From the NCBI RefSeq assembly GCF_000702945.1, contig NZ_JNLE01000003.1, forward strand, positions 3,891,501-3,955,500: a DNA stretch of 64,000 nt, written 5' to 3'. Made by a program: the position numbers and the translations under genes. Shown here piece by piece: positions 9,035 to 19,158 of the stretch (positions are counted from its first letter, which is position 1; each line of letters opens with the position of its first letter). Source of the DNA: Clostridium sp. KNHs205 (GTDB lineage Bacteria > Bacillota > Clostridia > Lachnospirales > Lachnospiraceae). A model generated the notes under the pieces. It was not told where the DNA came from and made no database searches. It was given only the letters and a program-made list of their open reading frames with translations.

Positions 9035-9733
9035 CTAAATATAACCCTGTTCTGCAAGGCTTATATACCTATTATCCCCAATAATTATATGATCCATAAG
9101 CCGAATTCCCATTAAATTACCGGCTTCTTTCATTCGATGTGTTGTTTGGATATCTTCCCTGCTGGGGGTTGGGTCCCCACTGGGATGGTTATGAAGAAGT
9201 ATGATATTAACTGCTTCGTATTTAAGTGCATTCAAAAAAATCTCCCGGGGTGAGAGCAGGGAACTGCTTACTGTACCGGTTGATATTATCATATCCTTTA
9301 GTATTCTGCTCTTGGCATCCATCATGATAAGATAAACAACCTCTCGCGCAAGATGCCTCATTTCCTGCATATAGTAACTGGCAACCGCTTCGGGAGTTAT
9401 CAGTGATAACCTCTTTTCATTGGTTGCCTTAGACATTCTTTTTGTTAATTCTGTCACACACAAAAGCTGTATCGCCTTTACACGGCCTATCCCTTTAATC
9501 GATGTTAAATCCTTCAGACTCATATGGTTTAAGCCTATAAGTCCCGGATAGGCAGCCGAAAAAGAAAGTACCCTGGACGCCACATCTACAACACGCTCTC
9601 CTGTTGAACCCGAGCGTATAATAACTGCCAGAAGTTCAGCATCTGAAAGTGCCCCCGGACCTGATCTTTCACATTTTTCATAGGGTTGTTCCGATGCAGG
9701 CATGTCTTTCAGGGTATAATATTTACCTGTCAT
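9035..9733 (-). CDS. radC: RadC-family JAMM/MPN domain protein
   Basis: 232 residues. The N-terminal helix-hairpin-helix region (LTSIKGIGRVKAIQL near residue 80) is followed by a JAB1/MPN/Mov34 metalloprotease-like domain with the zinc motif HNHPSGDPTPSREDI near residue 180. Historically called a DNA repair protein, but the biochemical role of RadC is not firmly established. AGGAGG lies 4 nt before the ATG. It precedes mreB in the same direction, a common Gram-positive arrangement. Confidence 0.95.
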   Translation of the reverse strand: MTGKYYTLKDMPASEQPYEKCERSGPGALSDAELLAVIIRSGSTGERVVDVASRVLSFSAAYPGLIGLNHMSLKDLTSIKGIGRVKAIQLLCVTELTKRMSKATNEKRLSLITPEAVASYYMQEMRHLAREVVYLIMMDAKSRILKDMIISTGTVSSSLLSPREIFLNALKYEAVNIILLHNHPSGDPTPSREDIQTTHRMKEAGNLMGIRLMDHIIIGDNRYISLAEQGYI

Positions 9734-9781
9734 TTATCCTCCTACCTTCTCTCTCCGGGAAAAGCAGGATGCTTAGAACCT

Positions 9782-10057
9782 TTAAAGCTTACGGTATAAT
9801 ATTATTGCCAGAATTATGCCAATAATACCGCCAATGGTTATTTTAATGGATAAGCCGAAGCTTACGACCAATACACCCAAATTTACCTTTACTACACCAT
9901 TTTGTCCGGCACTTCCGATGCCGAATTGCTGTCCATAATTAAGCCATGACAGATAGGGGATATCCCTTGTAAGATAACCTATGAAGCCACCCAGGACCAC
10001 ACCGGCTAACAGTACGATCAATAATACACCTGTATCCTTAGCATTGAATCTGGACAT
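9782..10057 (-). CDS. DUF4321 small membrane protein
   Basis: 91 residues from the ATG at 10055-10057 (GGAGG 10 nt upstream); the frame continues 15 codons upstream without support. Two hydrophobic helices (about 11-31 and 63-88) flank a soluble loop containing a YLTRDIPYLSWLNYG-type segment, the pattern of the DUF4321 family often found beside radC/mreB in clostridia. Function unknown; the position suggests an envelope-associated role, which is inference. Confidence 0.75.
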   Translation of the reverse strand: MSRFNAKDTGVLLIVLLAGVVLGGFIGYLTRDIPYLSWLNYGQQFGIGSAGQNGVVKVNLGVLVVSFGLSIKITIGGIIGIILAIILYRKL

Positions 10058-10141
10058 CGGACTTGTACCTCCACTACAAAAATTTCCCCTATATTCTAAC
10101 ATATAATACTGATTTTGTATACACCAATAGAATAATATAAT

Positions 10142-11461
10142 TTATAAGGTTATAAGACCTTCTTCATACATTTTCTGTACAGACATGAGAATTCCGAATT
10201 TGGCATGATACCAGGTCAGCCCTCCCTGAAAATATACATTATAGGGTGGTTTCACCGGTGCATCTGCACTAAGTTCGATACTTGCTCCCTGAATGAAAGC
10301 TCCTGCTGCCATGATTACATCACAGGTATATCCAGGCATTGCCCAAGGCTCCGGAACCACATAACTGTCAACAGGTGCTGCTGCCTGGATTCCACGGCAG
10401 AAAGCAATTACTCCTTCTCTGGTGCCAAGTGTCACTGCCTGAATAATGTCATGTCTGGATTCGCTGCCGTTAGGAACAACAGCAAAACCTAATTTCTCAT
10501 AAATATTCGCTGCAAAGATAGCTCCCTTTAACGCTCCGGACACCACCTGGGGTGCCAGGAACAAGCCCTGGAACAACTGGCTGTTAATACCAAGGGTAGC
10601 ACCTACTTCTTTGCCAAGTCCGGGTGCTGTCAGGCGGAAAGCCGCATTCTCCACATATTCTTCTTTACCGGCAATGTATCCTCCGATAGGTGCAAGACCG
10701 CCTCCCGGATTTTTAATCAATGAGCCTACTACCAGATCAGCGCCTACATCTGTAGGCTCGATGGTTTCTACAAACTCACCATAGCAATTATCCACCATAC
10801 AGATAACTTCGGGCTTAATAGCTTTTATAAAGGCGATCAATTCACCGATACGTTTTACAGATAAGGTAGGTCTGGTTGCATAACCCTTGGAACGCTGAAT
10901 GGTAATCAGCCTGGTTCTCTCGTTGATGGCATTTTTTATGCCTTCATAATCGTATTCACCATTCTCTAATAAGTCTACCTGCGCATAGGTAATTCCGTAT
11001 TCTCTCAATGATCCGGTTAACCTTGCTCCTTTTAAGCCATCTGTACTGCTGTCTTCCCCGATTCCGATAACTCCTTCCAGGGTATCATAGGGTTTTCCAA
11101 CAGGTGATAAAATCTCATCTCCGGGTCTTAAATTTCCTGACAACGCGGTGCTGAGAGCATGAGTACCGCTGATCAGCTGAGGTCTTACAAGTGCTGCTTC
11201 TGTATGAAATACTGAGGCATAGACACTTTCTATGGTATCTCTGCCCAGGTCGTTATAACCATAACCTGTGGTAGCAGCAAAATGTATATCGCTGACACGA
11301 TTCTCCTGAAAAGCCTTTATTACTTTTAACTGATTATATTCTGCTATAAGATCGATTTCATCAAATCTTTCTTTAAGTTTCTCTTCTGTTTCTTTTCCAA
11401 GTTTTAATATAGACGGCTCTATAGAAAACTCCTTATAAATCTTTTCCAGTTCCTGCTTCAT
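10142..11461 (-). CDS. ynbB: YnbB-type PLP-dependent methionine gamma-lyase family protein (aluminium resistance family)
   Basis: 439 residues of fold-type I PLP enzyme. The likely Schiff-base lysine is in IQRSKGYATRP near residue 195, preceded by a SGTHALSTALSGNLRPGDE cofactor-pocket segment near 100. The family (B. subtilis YnbB) is annotated both as aluminium resistance protein and as a cystathionine/methionine gamma-lyase relative; the true substrate is unsettled. It follows miaA in the conserved Firmicutes order mutS-mutL-miaA-ynbB. It has no obvious link to the cysteine genes at 21-30 kb. Confidence 0.9.
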   Translation of the reverse strand: MKQELEKIYKEFSIEPSILKLGKETEEKLKERFDEIDLIAEYNQLKVIKAFQENRVSDIHFAATTGYGYNDLGRDTIESVYASVFHTEAALVRPQLISGTHALSTALSGNLRPGDEILSPVGKPYDTLEGVIGIGEDSSTDGLKGARLTGSLREYGITYAQVDLLENGEYDYEGIKNAINERTRLITIQRSKGYATRPTLSVKRIGELIAFIKAIKPEVICMVDNCYGEFVETIEPTDVGADLVVGSLIKNPGGGLAPIGGYIAGKEEYVENAAFRLTAPGLGKEVGATLGINSQLFQGLFLAPQVVSGALKGAIFAANIYEKLGFAVVPNGSESRHDIIQAVTLGTREGVIAFCRGIQAAAPVDSYVVPEPWAMPGYTCDVIMAAGAFIQGASIELSADAPVKPPYNVYFQGGLTWYHAKFGILMSVQKMYEEGLITL

Positions 11462-11484
11462 GACTTATCTGCCCTTTGCCTTTC

Positions 11485-12429
11485 TTATTTTACAATACCC
11501 TTATCCTTTATTTGTGAAAGCAGGGCTTTTAAGATATCTTCATCATCCTGGTAATCTTCTTTCTGTACCCAGATTACTTCTTTCTCCCGTTTAAACCAGG
11601 TAATCTGCCGTTTGGCAAAGTGCCTTGTTTCCTGTTTGATACTATTGATTGCTTCACTCAGACTGCAGCTGCCGTTAATATAACTGATAATTTCTTTATA
11701 ACCAAGTCCCTGCATGGAAACCATATTACCGGTGCAGCCTTTGTCCAGCAGGCTCTTCACCTCATCCACAAGCCCTTCTTCTACCATCAGATCAACTCTT
11801 TTATTGATTCTGTCATAAAGGACCTTTCTGTCACGGTTTAATACAAAATAGCAGAAGTTATAAGGTGAATCTTTCTGCTTTTGTTCTTCATTGTGGGCAG
11901 AGATTAAATCCCCGGTCTGATTATGATATTCAAGGGCACGGATAACACGTTTCACATTGTTTGGGTGAATGGCTTTTGCAGCTTCCGGATCAACTTTCTT
12001 AAGTTGGTCGTAAAGGTAATCTGCACCCTTTTCTGCTGCCTGTATAAGTAGACTATCCCTGTATGCATTATCCTCTTTTGCCTCTTTAAAATCAATTCCG
12101 TTTAATACCGCCTGTATATAGAAACCGGTCCCGCCCACAAGGATGGGCAGTTTACCCCTTTTATAGATGTCCTCCATATACTTAAGCGCATACTCCTGAA
12201 ATCTGACTACATTAAAGTCTTCTTCCGGTTCCAATTCATCAATAAGATAATGGGTGACGCCCTGCATATCTGACGGTTTTATCTTCGCAGTACCTATATC
12301 CATATGTTTGTACACCTGCATGGAATCGGCACTGATAATTTCACCCTCTACAGCTTTTGCAAGCTTTATGGAAAGCTCGGTCTTTCCCACTGCCGTTGGT
12401 CCTGTCAGGATAATCAAAGGCTTTTTCAT
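11485..12429 (-). CDS. miaA: tRNA dimethylallyltransferase MiaA
   Basis: 314 residues. A P-loop (GPTAVGKTELS) lies at residues 9-19, the DSMQVY motif near 36, GGTGFYIQAV near 100 and the C-terminal TRHFAKRQITWFKRE motif near 280. It transfers a dimethylallyl group to N6 of A37 in tRNAs that read UNN codons. It lies 27 bp downstream of mutL and is probably cotranscribed with mutS-mutL. AGGAG is 11 nt from the ATG. Confidence 0.97.
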   Translation of the reverse strand: MKKPLIILTGPTAVGKTELSIKLAKAVEGEIISADSMQVYKHMDIGTAKIKPSDMQGVTHYLIDELEPEEDFNVVRFQEYALKYMEDIYKRGKLPILVGGTGFYIQAVLNGIDFKEAKEDNAYRDSLLIQAAEKGADYLYDQLKKVDPEAAKAIHPNNVKRVIRALEYHNQTGDLISAHNEEQKQKDSPYNFCYFVLNRDRKVLYDRINKRVDLMVEEGLVDEVKSLLDKGCTGNMVSMQGLGYKEIISYINGSCSLSEAINSIKQETRHFAKRQITWFKREKEVIWVQKEDYQDDEDILKALLSQIKDKGIVK

Positions 12430-12456
12430 AATTTCGCTTTCTCCTGTATTTATTCT

Positions 12457-14568
12457 CTATACGATTCGCTTGAATTTTCTTTCCACCTCATATTTACTCA
12501 TGGAGATAATAACCGGTCTTCCGTGAGGACAATTATATGGATTCTCAAGGGTCAGAAGTTGTTCAATCAAAGCTCTGGCTTCTTCTACGGATAGTTTATG
12601 ACTTCCCTTAACCGCTGCCTTACAGGACATGGAGGCTATCTTATCCAGTATGATTTCCGGTGTATTGTTATAGCCTTCTTCAGTAAGTCCATCAATGATC
12701 TCAATTAATATATCATAATGGACCAGGTTGTATAAATCTCCCGGTACCGCACGTACTGCATATTCCTTACCGCCAAACTCCTCGAATTCAAAACCCGCTT
12801 CTTCAAGGTATTTCATATTGTGAAGCAGTGCATCTCTTTCTCTGATATTTAGTGATAAGATAATGGGTGGCATTAACTGCTGTGAAAAATGTTCCTTTTC
12901 TTTTAACTTCTTTACAATACGCTCATACAGAACCTTTTCATGGGCTGCATGCTGATCAATCAGGAACATCTTGTCTCCGTATTCAATAATCCAATAGGTA
13001 TTGAATAGCTGACCAATTATCTTATGCTCCGTTACCGCCTTTTCCGATAAGAAAGCTAACTGTTCGTATACTCCATTGGTTTCAGGTTTCTGAAAATTGC
13101 TATCTATGTTAATATCTTTTGTATTTTCGCTGTCAGAATTTTGAGATGCAGCTGCTGGTATAACTGTACCTGCTGGTGGTGCGGGTTGGTTGGCAGCAAC
13201 GTTATCTTCTGTTAAATTATAGTTTTGTTCTGTCTTCTCCATTTGAGGAACAACAGCTGCCTCTTCCCTATAAACAATGGTGTTTTCTGCTGTTCCTGCA
13301 CTGGCTTCCTGAAGTCGTGCTTTATTCTCCAATAATATGGAGGGTGCTGTATCCACATAGGATTTTAACTGACCGATTTCAGTTGCTTTTACTGCCTCTT
13401 TCAGAACTGAATTAATCGGACTATTATTATTTTTATCATAGGAAAATGAGGAGGGCTTTTGTGGTGCTTTGTAGGTAAGTCCTTCCTCCTGCCGTCTTTT
13501 TACTTCGAAGGGTTCCGGCAGTTTTTGTTCTATCTTTCTGGCTTTATCCTCTTTTGTAAGGTGTACTTCTGTAATTAAGTCCCTGCCCTCTAAAGTATTC
13601 CTTATGGTGTTATAAATAAACCGGTAAAGTTCCTCTCCGTTTTTGAAACGCACCTCTAATTTTGCAGGATGTACATTTACATCAATCAGCTCTGTGTCGA
13701 TGGTCAGCATCAATGCAGTAAACGGATACCGGTGTAGCATTATGTAGGGCTTAAAAGCTTCCTCTATGGCTTTGTAGATAATAGGATTTTTTACGAATCT
13801 GCCATTAATAAAGTAGTTTTCGTAATTTCTGTTACCTCTCGATATGGCTGGCTTTGCAATAAACCCGGATAGGGTAAGCTCTCCCTCTTCCCCTTTTACC
13901 GAAATCAGATGAGAGGTAATATCCCTGCCAAAGATATGGTAAATAACATCTTTTTGATTATTGTTTCCGGAGGTGTGGAGCTTAACCTGTCCGTTGACAA
14001 TGAATTTAAAAGAGATCTGAGGATGGGATATAGCAATTCTCTCCATAAAATCCTGAATATACCCCGCCTCTGTTACTGCAGATTTTAAGAACTTCTTTCT
14101 GGCTGGTGTATTGAAAAACAGATTTCTGATTATAAAGGTGGTACCTTCCGGACAGCCGATATGTTCCAAGCCCTTTTCGACTCCGCCATCAATGAGATAC
14201 CTTATTCCGGTAAAGCTTTCTGAGGTCTTAGTCACCAGTTCCACCTGTGCTACTGCTGCAATACTGGATAAAGCCTCACCTCGAAAACCAAGACTTGTTA
14301 TACGTAAAAGGTCGTCAGCGGTTCTGATCTTACTGGTGGAATGGCGGAGAAATACATAAGGCATATCTCCTTCTTCTATACCGGAGCCATTATCCGTTAT
14401 ACGCAGGAAACTGATACCGCCTTCTTTGATTTCAACGGTTATTACCGTAGAACCTGCATCTATGGAATTCTCCACTAACTCCTTCACTACCGCTGAGGGT
14501 CTCTCAATCACTTCTCCGGCAGCTATCTGGTTTATGGTAGCTTCATCCAGAACTGTTATTTTAGGCAT
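12457..14568 (-). CDS. mutL: DNA mismatch repair endonuclease MutL
   Basis: 703 residues. The GHKL ATPase domain carries ELVENSIDAG, DNGSGI and FRGEALSSIA in the first 110 residues. A low-complexity Pro/Ala/Glu-rich linker spans about 350-500. The C-terminal domain has the metal-dependent nicking motif DQHAAHEKVLYE and, at residues 680-685, CPHGRP, both marks of the endonuclease-type MutL found in bacteria lacking MutH. It nicks the nascent strand after MutS recognition. Immediately downstream of mutS (56 bp). Confidence 0.97.
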   Translation of the reverse strand: MPKITVLDEATINQIAAGEVIERPSAVVKELVENSIDAGSTVITVEIKEGGISFLRITDNGSGIEEGDMPYVFLRHSTSKIRTADDLLRITSLGFRGEALSSIAAVAQVELVTKTSESFTGIRYLIDGGVEKGLEHIGCPEGTTFIIRNLFFNTPARKKFLKSAVTEAGYIQDFMERIAISHPQISFKFIVNGQVKLHTSGNNNQKDVIYHIFGRDITSHLISVKGEEGELTLSGFIAKPAISRGNRNYENYFINGRFVKNPIIYKAIEEAFKPYIMLHRYPFTALMLTIDTELIDVNVHPAKLEVRFKNGEELYRFIYNTIRNTLEGRDLITEVHLTKEDKARKIEQKLPEPFEVKRRQEEGLTYKAPQKPSSFSYDKNNNSPINSVLKEAVKATEIGQLKSYVDTAPSILLENKARLQEASAGTAENTIVYREEAAVVPQMEKTEQNYNLTEDNVAANQPAPPAGTVIPAAASQNSDSENTKDINIDSNFQKPETNGVYEQLAFLSEKAVTEHKIIGQLFNTYWIIEYGDKMFLIDQHAAHEKVLYERIVKKLKEKEHFSQQLMPPIILSLNIRERDALLHNMKYLEEAGFEFEEFGGKEYAVRAVPGDLYNLVHYDILIEIIDGLTEEGYNNTPEIILDKIASMSCKAAVKGSHKLSVEEARALIEQLLTLENPYNCPHGRPVIISMSKYEVERKFKRIV

Positions 14569-14624
14569 ATATTCTCACCTACCTTTCTCTTGTTGGTCAC
14601 CCCTGTGAGTATCGCAGAAGGTTG

Positions 14625-17330
14625 TCAGGAGTATTTCACCTTTTCCTGTAGTTTATAAAGATAATTCAGAGCATCCATGGGAGTCATTGTATTAAGGTTC
14701 AACTCTTTAATCTCTTCCGTAAAATCAGGCACCAGCTTGTAGTCAAACAATGAAATCTGATTCTCCAGGTCTTTGCCTTTTCTATAACCTTTGTTCTTAG
14801 GATGACCATAAGTATGTTCGTCGCTGACTGCAATTTCCTGCAGTTCTTCTCTCTCAGTACCTTCACTGATATTAACTGCTTTCATTGCTTTCGCTTTATC
14901 GGTAATGTCATTAATACTAAGTTCATCTACAATATCCCTTGCTCTTTTTAATACATTATCTGGAACTCCTGCCAGCTTCGCAACCTGAATACCATAACTT
15001 TTGTCTGCTCCGCCGGAGATGATTTTTCTCAGGAAGATGATATCTTCTCCCTGCTCTTTTACGGCAATGCAGTAATTATTTACACTATCTATCTTACCTT
15101 CCAGTTCTGTAAGTTCATGATAATGGGTAGCAAATAGAGTCTTCGCGCCTAACAGCTTTGGATTGGCAATGTGTTCCACTACCGCCCAGGCGATACCAAG
15201 ACCGTCAAAGGTGCTGGTTCCCCTGCCGATTTCATCCAATATCAAAAGACTGTTTTTCGTGGCATTTCGAAGAATATTGGCTACTTCTGTCATCTCCACC
15301 ATAAAGGTACTCTGACCGGAAGCCAGGTCATCAGAAGCTCCTACCCTGGTAAAGATTCTGTCAGCAATACCGATATTTCCATAAGAGGCAGGAATGAAAC
15401 AGCCAATCTGAGCCATAAGTACAATCAGAGCGGTCTGTCTCATATAAGTTGATTTACCCGCCATGTTAGGACCAGTAATAATAGAGATACGCTTATCTTT
15501 GTTATTAAGATAGGTATCATTGGCTACAAACATATCTCCGGTTATCATCTGCTCTACTACCGGATGTCTGCCGTCCTTTATGTCTATGATTCCTTCTTCG
15601 TTGATAACCGGACGTATAAAACGGTTTCGTTCAGATACATAAGCCAGGGAGGTATAGACATCAATTTTGGCAAGTCCCTTTGCCGTCCGCTGAATTCTCT
15701 GGACTTCCCGTGAAATCGTATCCCGGATTTCGCTGAATAACTCATATTCCAGTGAATATAATTTATCTTCCGCTCCGAGGATTACATCTTCCAGTTCCTT
15801 TAACTCAGGTGTGGTATACCGTTCTGCATTTGCCAGGGTCTGTTTTCTGATCCAGTTCTCCGGAACCAGATTCTGGTAGGAATTGGTTACTTCCAGATAA
15901 TAACCGAAAACACGGTTGAATTTTATTTTAAGATTTTTAATACCGGTTTTATCCCGTTCTCTGGTCTCAAGATCCGCCAGCCAGTTCTTCCCTTCTGATT
16001 TCGCCTTACGAAGCTTATCCACATCCTCATGATAACCATCTTTGATAATACCGCCTTCCTTGACAGCAATTGGCGGTTCCTCTTCAATACCTTCATCAAT
16101 GAGTTTAAACAGATCCTCTAAAGGATCTAATTCAAGAAAGATTTCTTTTAGGAGGCTGCAGGCAGAGGTCTCAAGAAGCATTTTTATAGGCGGAATCATA
16201 GCTAAGGAGTTCTTAAAGGCAATTAAATCTCTTGGTCCTGCACTTTTATAGCTTATACGGCTGATAAGTCTTTCCAGGTCATAGATTGCATTCAGGTATT
16301 CCCGGATCTCTTCCCTGGTAATAGCAGACTCATTTAATTCCTCCAAGGCGTCCAGTCTGTCTGTAATACTCTCTTTCTCTATAAGGGGCTGTTCAATATA
16401 GCTTCTTAAAAGTCTTGCTCCCATAGCTGTCTTTGTTTTATCCAGCACCCACAGCAGTGAACCTCTCTTCTGCTTTTCACGCAGAGTTTCTACTAACTCC
16501 AGGTTTCTTCTGGTGGAACTGTCAAGAATCATATAACGGCTGGTCACATAGGGAATAATGTGTGTAAGGTGGGAAAGCGAGTTCTTCTGGGTTTCATGCA
16601 GGTATAACATAACTGCACCGGCGGCAGTTATTCCAATGGAATAATCTCCAAGGCCAAGACCTCCCAGGTTAGAAACCTTAAACTGCTCTTTTATTGCCTT
16701 CACACAAGCCTCTTCTTCAAAATACCAGGGTTCCAGGTCAGATAAAGAAATATTCAAACGGTTTCTTAAGTCCGCAATATCAAATCCACTGACCATAAAG
16801 GTGCTGTTGCAGATTATCTCAGAAGGTGCATATTTATTAATTTCATCAATGAGTTTACGCTCGGAATCCACTTCAGTAACAAAGAAATCACCGGTAGTAA
16901 TATCTACCGTTGCAATTCCGTAAGCATTTACTGTATGTACAATACCCATTAAAAAGTTATTCTTGCCTTCTTCTAATGACTGGGCATTTAAATTGGTTCC
17001 AGGTGTTACAATCCTGATAACCTCTCTTTTTACAATACCTTTTGAGGCTTTAGGATCTTCTACCTGTTCACAGATAGCAACCTTATACCCTTTTGCAATT
17101 AGCCTTGACAGATAATTTTCCACTGCATGGTAAGGGATACCACACATTGGTGCTCTTTCTTCCTGTCCGACATTTTTACCTGTCAGGGTTATTTCAAGTT
17201 CTTTGGCACAGGTAACAGCATCTTCAAAGAACATTTCATAGAAATCTCCCAAACGGTAAAAAAGAATACAATCCTTATATTGTCCCTTTATTTCAACATA
17301 TTGCTGCATCATTGGAGTCAATTCAGCCAT
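14625..17330 (-). CDS. mutS: DNA mismatch recognition protein MutS
   Basis: 901 residues. The N-terminal mismatch-reading motif FYEMF (about 28-32) is intact, and the ABC-type ATPase has the Walker A GPNMAGKSTYMRQ near 617 and LILDEIGRGTSTFDG (Walker B/D-loop). The C-terminal SLFDYK-type tail is present. It binds mispairs and small loops and recruits MutL. First gene of mutS-mutL-miaA. AGGAAGGA precedes the ATG. A second, unrelated MutS-like ATPase lies at 30794-32464. Confidence 0.98.
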   Translation of the reverse strand: MAELTPMMQQYVEIKGQYKDCILFYRLGDFYEMFFEDAVTCAKELEITLTGKNVGQEERAPMCGIPYHAVENYLSRLIAKGYKVAICEQVEDPKASKGIVKREVIRIVTPGTNLNAQSLEEGKNNFLMGIVHTVNAYGIATVDITTGDFFVTEVDSERKLIDEINKYAPSEIICNSTFMVSGFDIADLRNRLNISLSDLEPWYFEEEACVKAIKEQFKVSNLGGLGLGDYSIGITAAGAVMLYLHETQKNSLSHLTHIIPYVTSRYMILDSSTRRNLELVETLREKQKRGSLLWVLDKTKTAMGARLLRSYIEQPLIEKESITDRLDALEELNESAITREEIREYLNAIYDLERLISRISYKSAGPRDLIAFKNSLAMIPPIKMLLETSACSLLKEIFLELDPLEDLFKLIDEGIEEEPPIAVKEGGIIKDGYHEDVDKLRKAKSEGKNWLADLETRERDKTGIKNLKIKFNRVFGYYLEVTNSYQNLVPENWIRKQTLANAERYTTPELKELEDVILGAEDKLYSLEYELFSEIRDTISREVQRIQRTAKGLAKIDVYTSLAYVSERNRFIRPVINEEGIIDIKDGRHPVVEQMITGDMFVANDTYLNNKDKRISIITGPNMAGKSTYMRQTALIVLMAQIGCFIPASYGNIGIADRIFTRVGASDDLASGQSTFMVEMTEVANILRNATKNSLLILDEIGRGTSTFDGLGIAWAVVEHIANPKLLGAKTLFATHYHELTELEGKIDSVNNYCIAVKEQGEDIIFLRKIISGGADKSYGIQVAKLAGVPDNVLKRARDIVDELSINDITDKAKAMKAVNISEGTEREELQEIAVSDEHTYGHPKNKGYRKGKDLENQISLFDYKLVPDFTEEIKELNLNTMTPMDALNYLYKLQEKVKYS

Positions 17331-17364
17331 ATCCTTTGTTCCTTCCTAAAACAATTAATATTAT

Positions 17365-17841
17365 TTATAATTCTATGGTATCATCAGCAAGATCATTTCC
17401 ATCCGCAGCACTGGTAGCAAGTACATCGCATCTTTCATTCTGAGGATGACCGTCATGACCTTTTACCCAAACAAAAGTAACCTTATGAGGCTCCATGGCC
17501 TTTAGCATTCTTTTCCATAGGTCTACATTTTTGACCGGTTCATTTTTTCCTCTTTTCCAGCCTTTTTTTATCCAGCCCTCCAACCAATGCTCGTTAAAGG
17601 CCTTCACCAGGTACTGGGAATCTGAATACAAAGTCACTTCGCAGGATTTATTCAGAGCTTCCAGGCCAACAATGGCAGCCATAAGTTCCATACGGTTATT
17701 GGTAGTCTTCTTAAAACCGCCGGAGTATTCACGGATGTGCTCTGTTCCCGCCGGATCGATATAACTGATTATGGTTCCGTAACCGCCCGGTCCGTCCGGA
17801 TTGCCTCTGGCTGCTCCATCCGTATATATTGTTACTTTCAT
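17365..17841 (-). CDS. rnhA: Ribonuclease HI
   Basis: 158 residues with the RNase H fold and its acidic active site: YTDGAARGNPG at the N-terminus (first Asp, residue 8), NNRMELMA (Glu), LYSDSQYLV (Asp) and a final Asp in NERCDVLA; the VKGHDGHPQNE handle-histidine loop is also seen. It removes RNA from RNA-DNA hybrids. Its ATG overlaps the stop of the upstream gene by 4 bases (17838-17841), implying translational coupling. The window also encodes RNase HII (44292-45050). Confidence 0.96.
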   Translation of the reverse strand: MKVTIYTDGAARGNPDGPGGYGTIISYIDPAGTEHIREYSGGFKKTTNNRMELMAAIVGLEALNKSCEVTLYSDSQYLVKAFNEHWLEGWIKKGWKRGKNEPVKNVDLWKRMLKAMEPHKVTFVWVKGHDGHPQNERCDVLATSAADGNDLADDTIEL

Positions 17842-18467
17842 TCTGCCCTCTTTTCCCAGGTTATCAAATCCTCACTGTAGGGAAGTTCTCTGACATAGTC
17901 GCAGAAAACATGCCATTCCATCAGCTTGTGGTTCTTTCTGGCATTATAAATATTTATAAGATTCTCATAATTTAAGGTAACGGTTCTCATCTGATTATAA
18001 CCGGAAGGAAGCAGCTGTATAATACTATACCAATAATTTTTATCCTTGGTCTCAAGAAATTTCAGACGAAGAGCCTCCAATTCCTCCATAAGATGACCGA
18101 ATACAAGCTTTGCTTCTTCTGCCAGATGATCCGTACTGAAATCAGAGATTTCAAATGGTTTACAGTGAATTTTGTGCATGGTACTGGTTGAGTTGGCTGT
18201 TGTACCTATTTTATAAGTATCAAATTCCTTCCACCAGTAAAGCGGTGCTGTGATATCCATGGAAACGAACACCTGACGCAGATATTTTCTATGATCGGTT
18301 CCTGCTCTGCACAATCTGACTGCAAGGGAAAAATCATTGCTTCCCAGTATGTATTCTCCTTTTTCATTATAAGAACTGTCACTCTTCTCCCAGCTGTTCA
18401 TGGGATTTCTAGCTCCTCTTATAGCATTTTCCAGATTCATGACATGAATATGCTCTATTTTTAGCAT
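17838..18467 (-). CDS. ThyX-like protein with degenerate signature, function unknown
   Basis: 209 residues. The layout resembles flavin-dependent thymidylate synthase ThyX: a strand ending TAPLYWWKEFDTYKIG and then ANSTSTMHKI, where ThyX has RHRxxSxNExSxRY, followed by a helical region and LPSGYNQMRTVTLNYENL...ARKNHKLMEWHVFCDY, matching the ThyX tail LP...R..T.N...L.N....R....A..E. The two arginines of the ThyX signature are missing, so canonical dUMP/FAD chemistry is doubtful. It overlaps rnhA by 4 bases. The homology is my reading by eye; an unrelated phage-type protein is the alternative. Confidence 0.55.
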   Translation of the reverse strand: MLKIEHIHVMNLENAIRGARNPMNSWEKSDSSYNEKGEYILGSNDFSLAVRLCRAGTDHRKYLRQVFVSMDITAPLYWWKEFDTYKIGTTANSTSTMHKIHCKPFEISDFSTDHLAEEAKLVFGHLMEELEALRLKFLETKDKNYWYSIIQLLPSGYNQMRTVTLNYENLINIYNARKNHKLMEWHVFCDYVRELPYSEDLITWEKRAE

Positions 18468-18577
18468 GTTTATTTTCCTTTCTCATTTAAGGTGTATAAT
18501 TCTTATCAAATCAGCGCTTTATCAACACTCATAATTCTGCTTCTGCTTAGCAGTCTTATCTATCATCTTTATGTACT

Positions 18578-19072
18578 TTATAGTAATTTCGCCATATAAT
18601 ACTCATCTACATAGCTCCCATTAACAAGCATTGAATTTTTCTTAATTCCTTCCTTCCGGAATCCTTTTTTTTCGTATAGACCAACTGCAGTCTCATTATG
18701 GCACATGACGGTCAATTCCAAGCGGCTTATCTTATTCTGTTCAGCCCATTTATCCAGCTCATTAAAAAATTTGGTTCCTATACCCTGATTTCGATAGCCG
18801 GTACATATACCCGTCACAATATAAGCTGTATGACGTATTCTGTTTAAGCCGCCTCTTTCTGCAGAAATATAACCCCACAGCTTGTCCTTATCTTCTATAA
18901 CCATAAGGAAGTTATCCCCGTCCATCGCTCCCCTGATTAAAGCTTCTGTTCTGTCTCTTTGAGGCTTTCTCTCTCCCGGCTCATACATCATATACTCAGT
19001 TTCTTCATCCAGTCTCAACTGAAAGGCAATAAATTCATCTGTATCTTTTAGTGTTATATTCCTTATCTGCAT
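18578..19072 (-). CDS. GNAT family N-acetyltransferase
   Basis: 164 residues from the ATG at 19070-19072, which has AGGGG 5 nt upstream; a longer frame begins 13 codons earlier without a ribosome site. A GNAT acetyl-CoA motif A is seen as IVTGICTGYRNQGIGTKFFNEL, followed by the C-terminal ELTVMCHNETAVGLYEKKGFRKEG motif. Substrate unknown. It stands alone: about 110 bp separate it from the ThyX-like gene downstream. Confidence 0.85.
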   Translation of the reverse strand: MQIRNITLKDTDEFIAFQLRLDEETEYMMYEPGERKPQRDRTEALIRGAMDGDNFLMVIEDKDKLWGYISAERGGLNRIRHTAYIVTGICTGYRNQGIGTKFFNELDKWAEQNKISRLELTVMCHNETAVGLYEKKGFRKEGIKKNSMLVNGSYVDEYYMAKLL

Positions 19073-19158
19073 ATAAACCCCTATCTTTGTTTTTGAACAG
19101 GAATAAATCAAGCGTTTAAAAAGATTTAGTTCTAAAACCTAGCCCTGGCGTGTAATTA

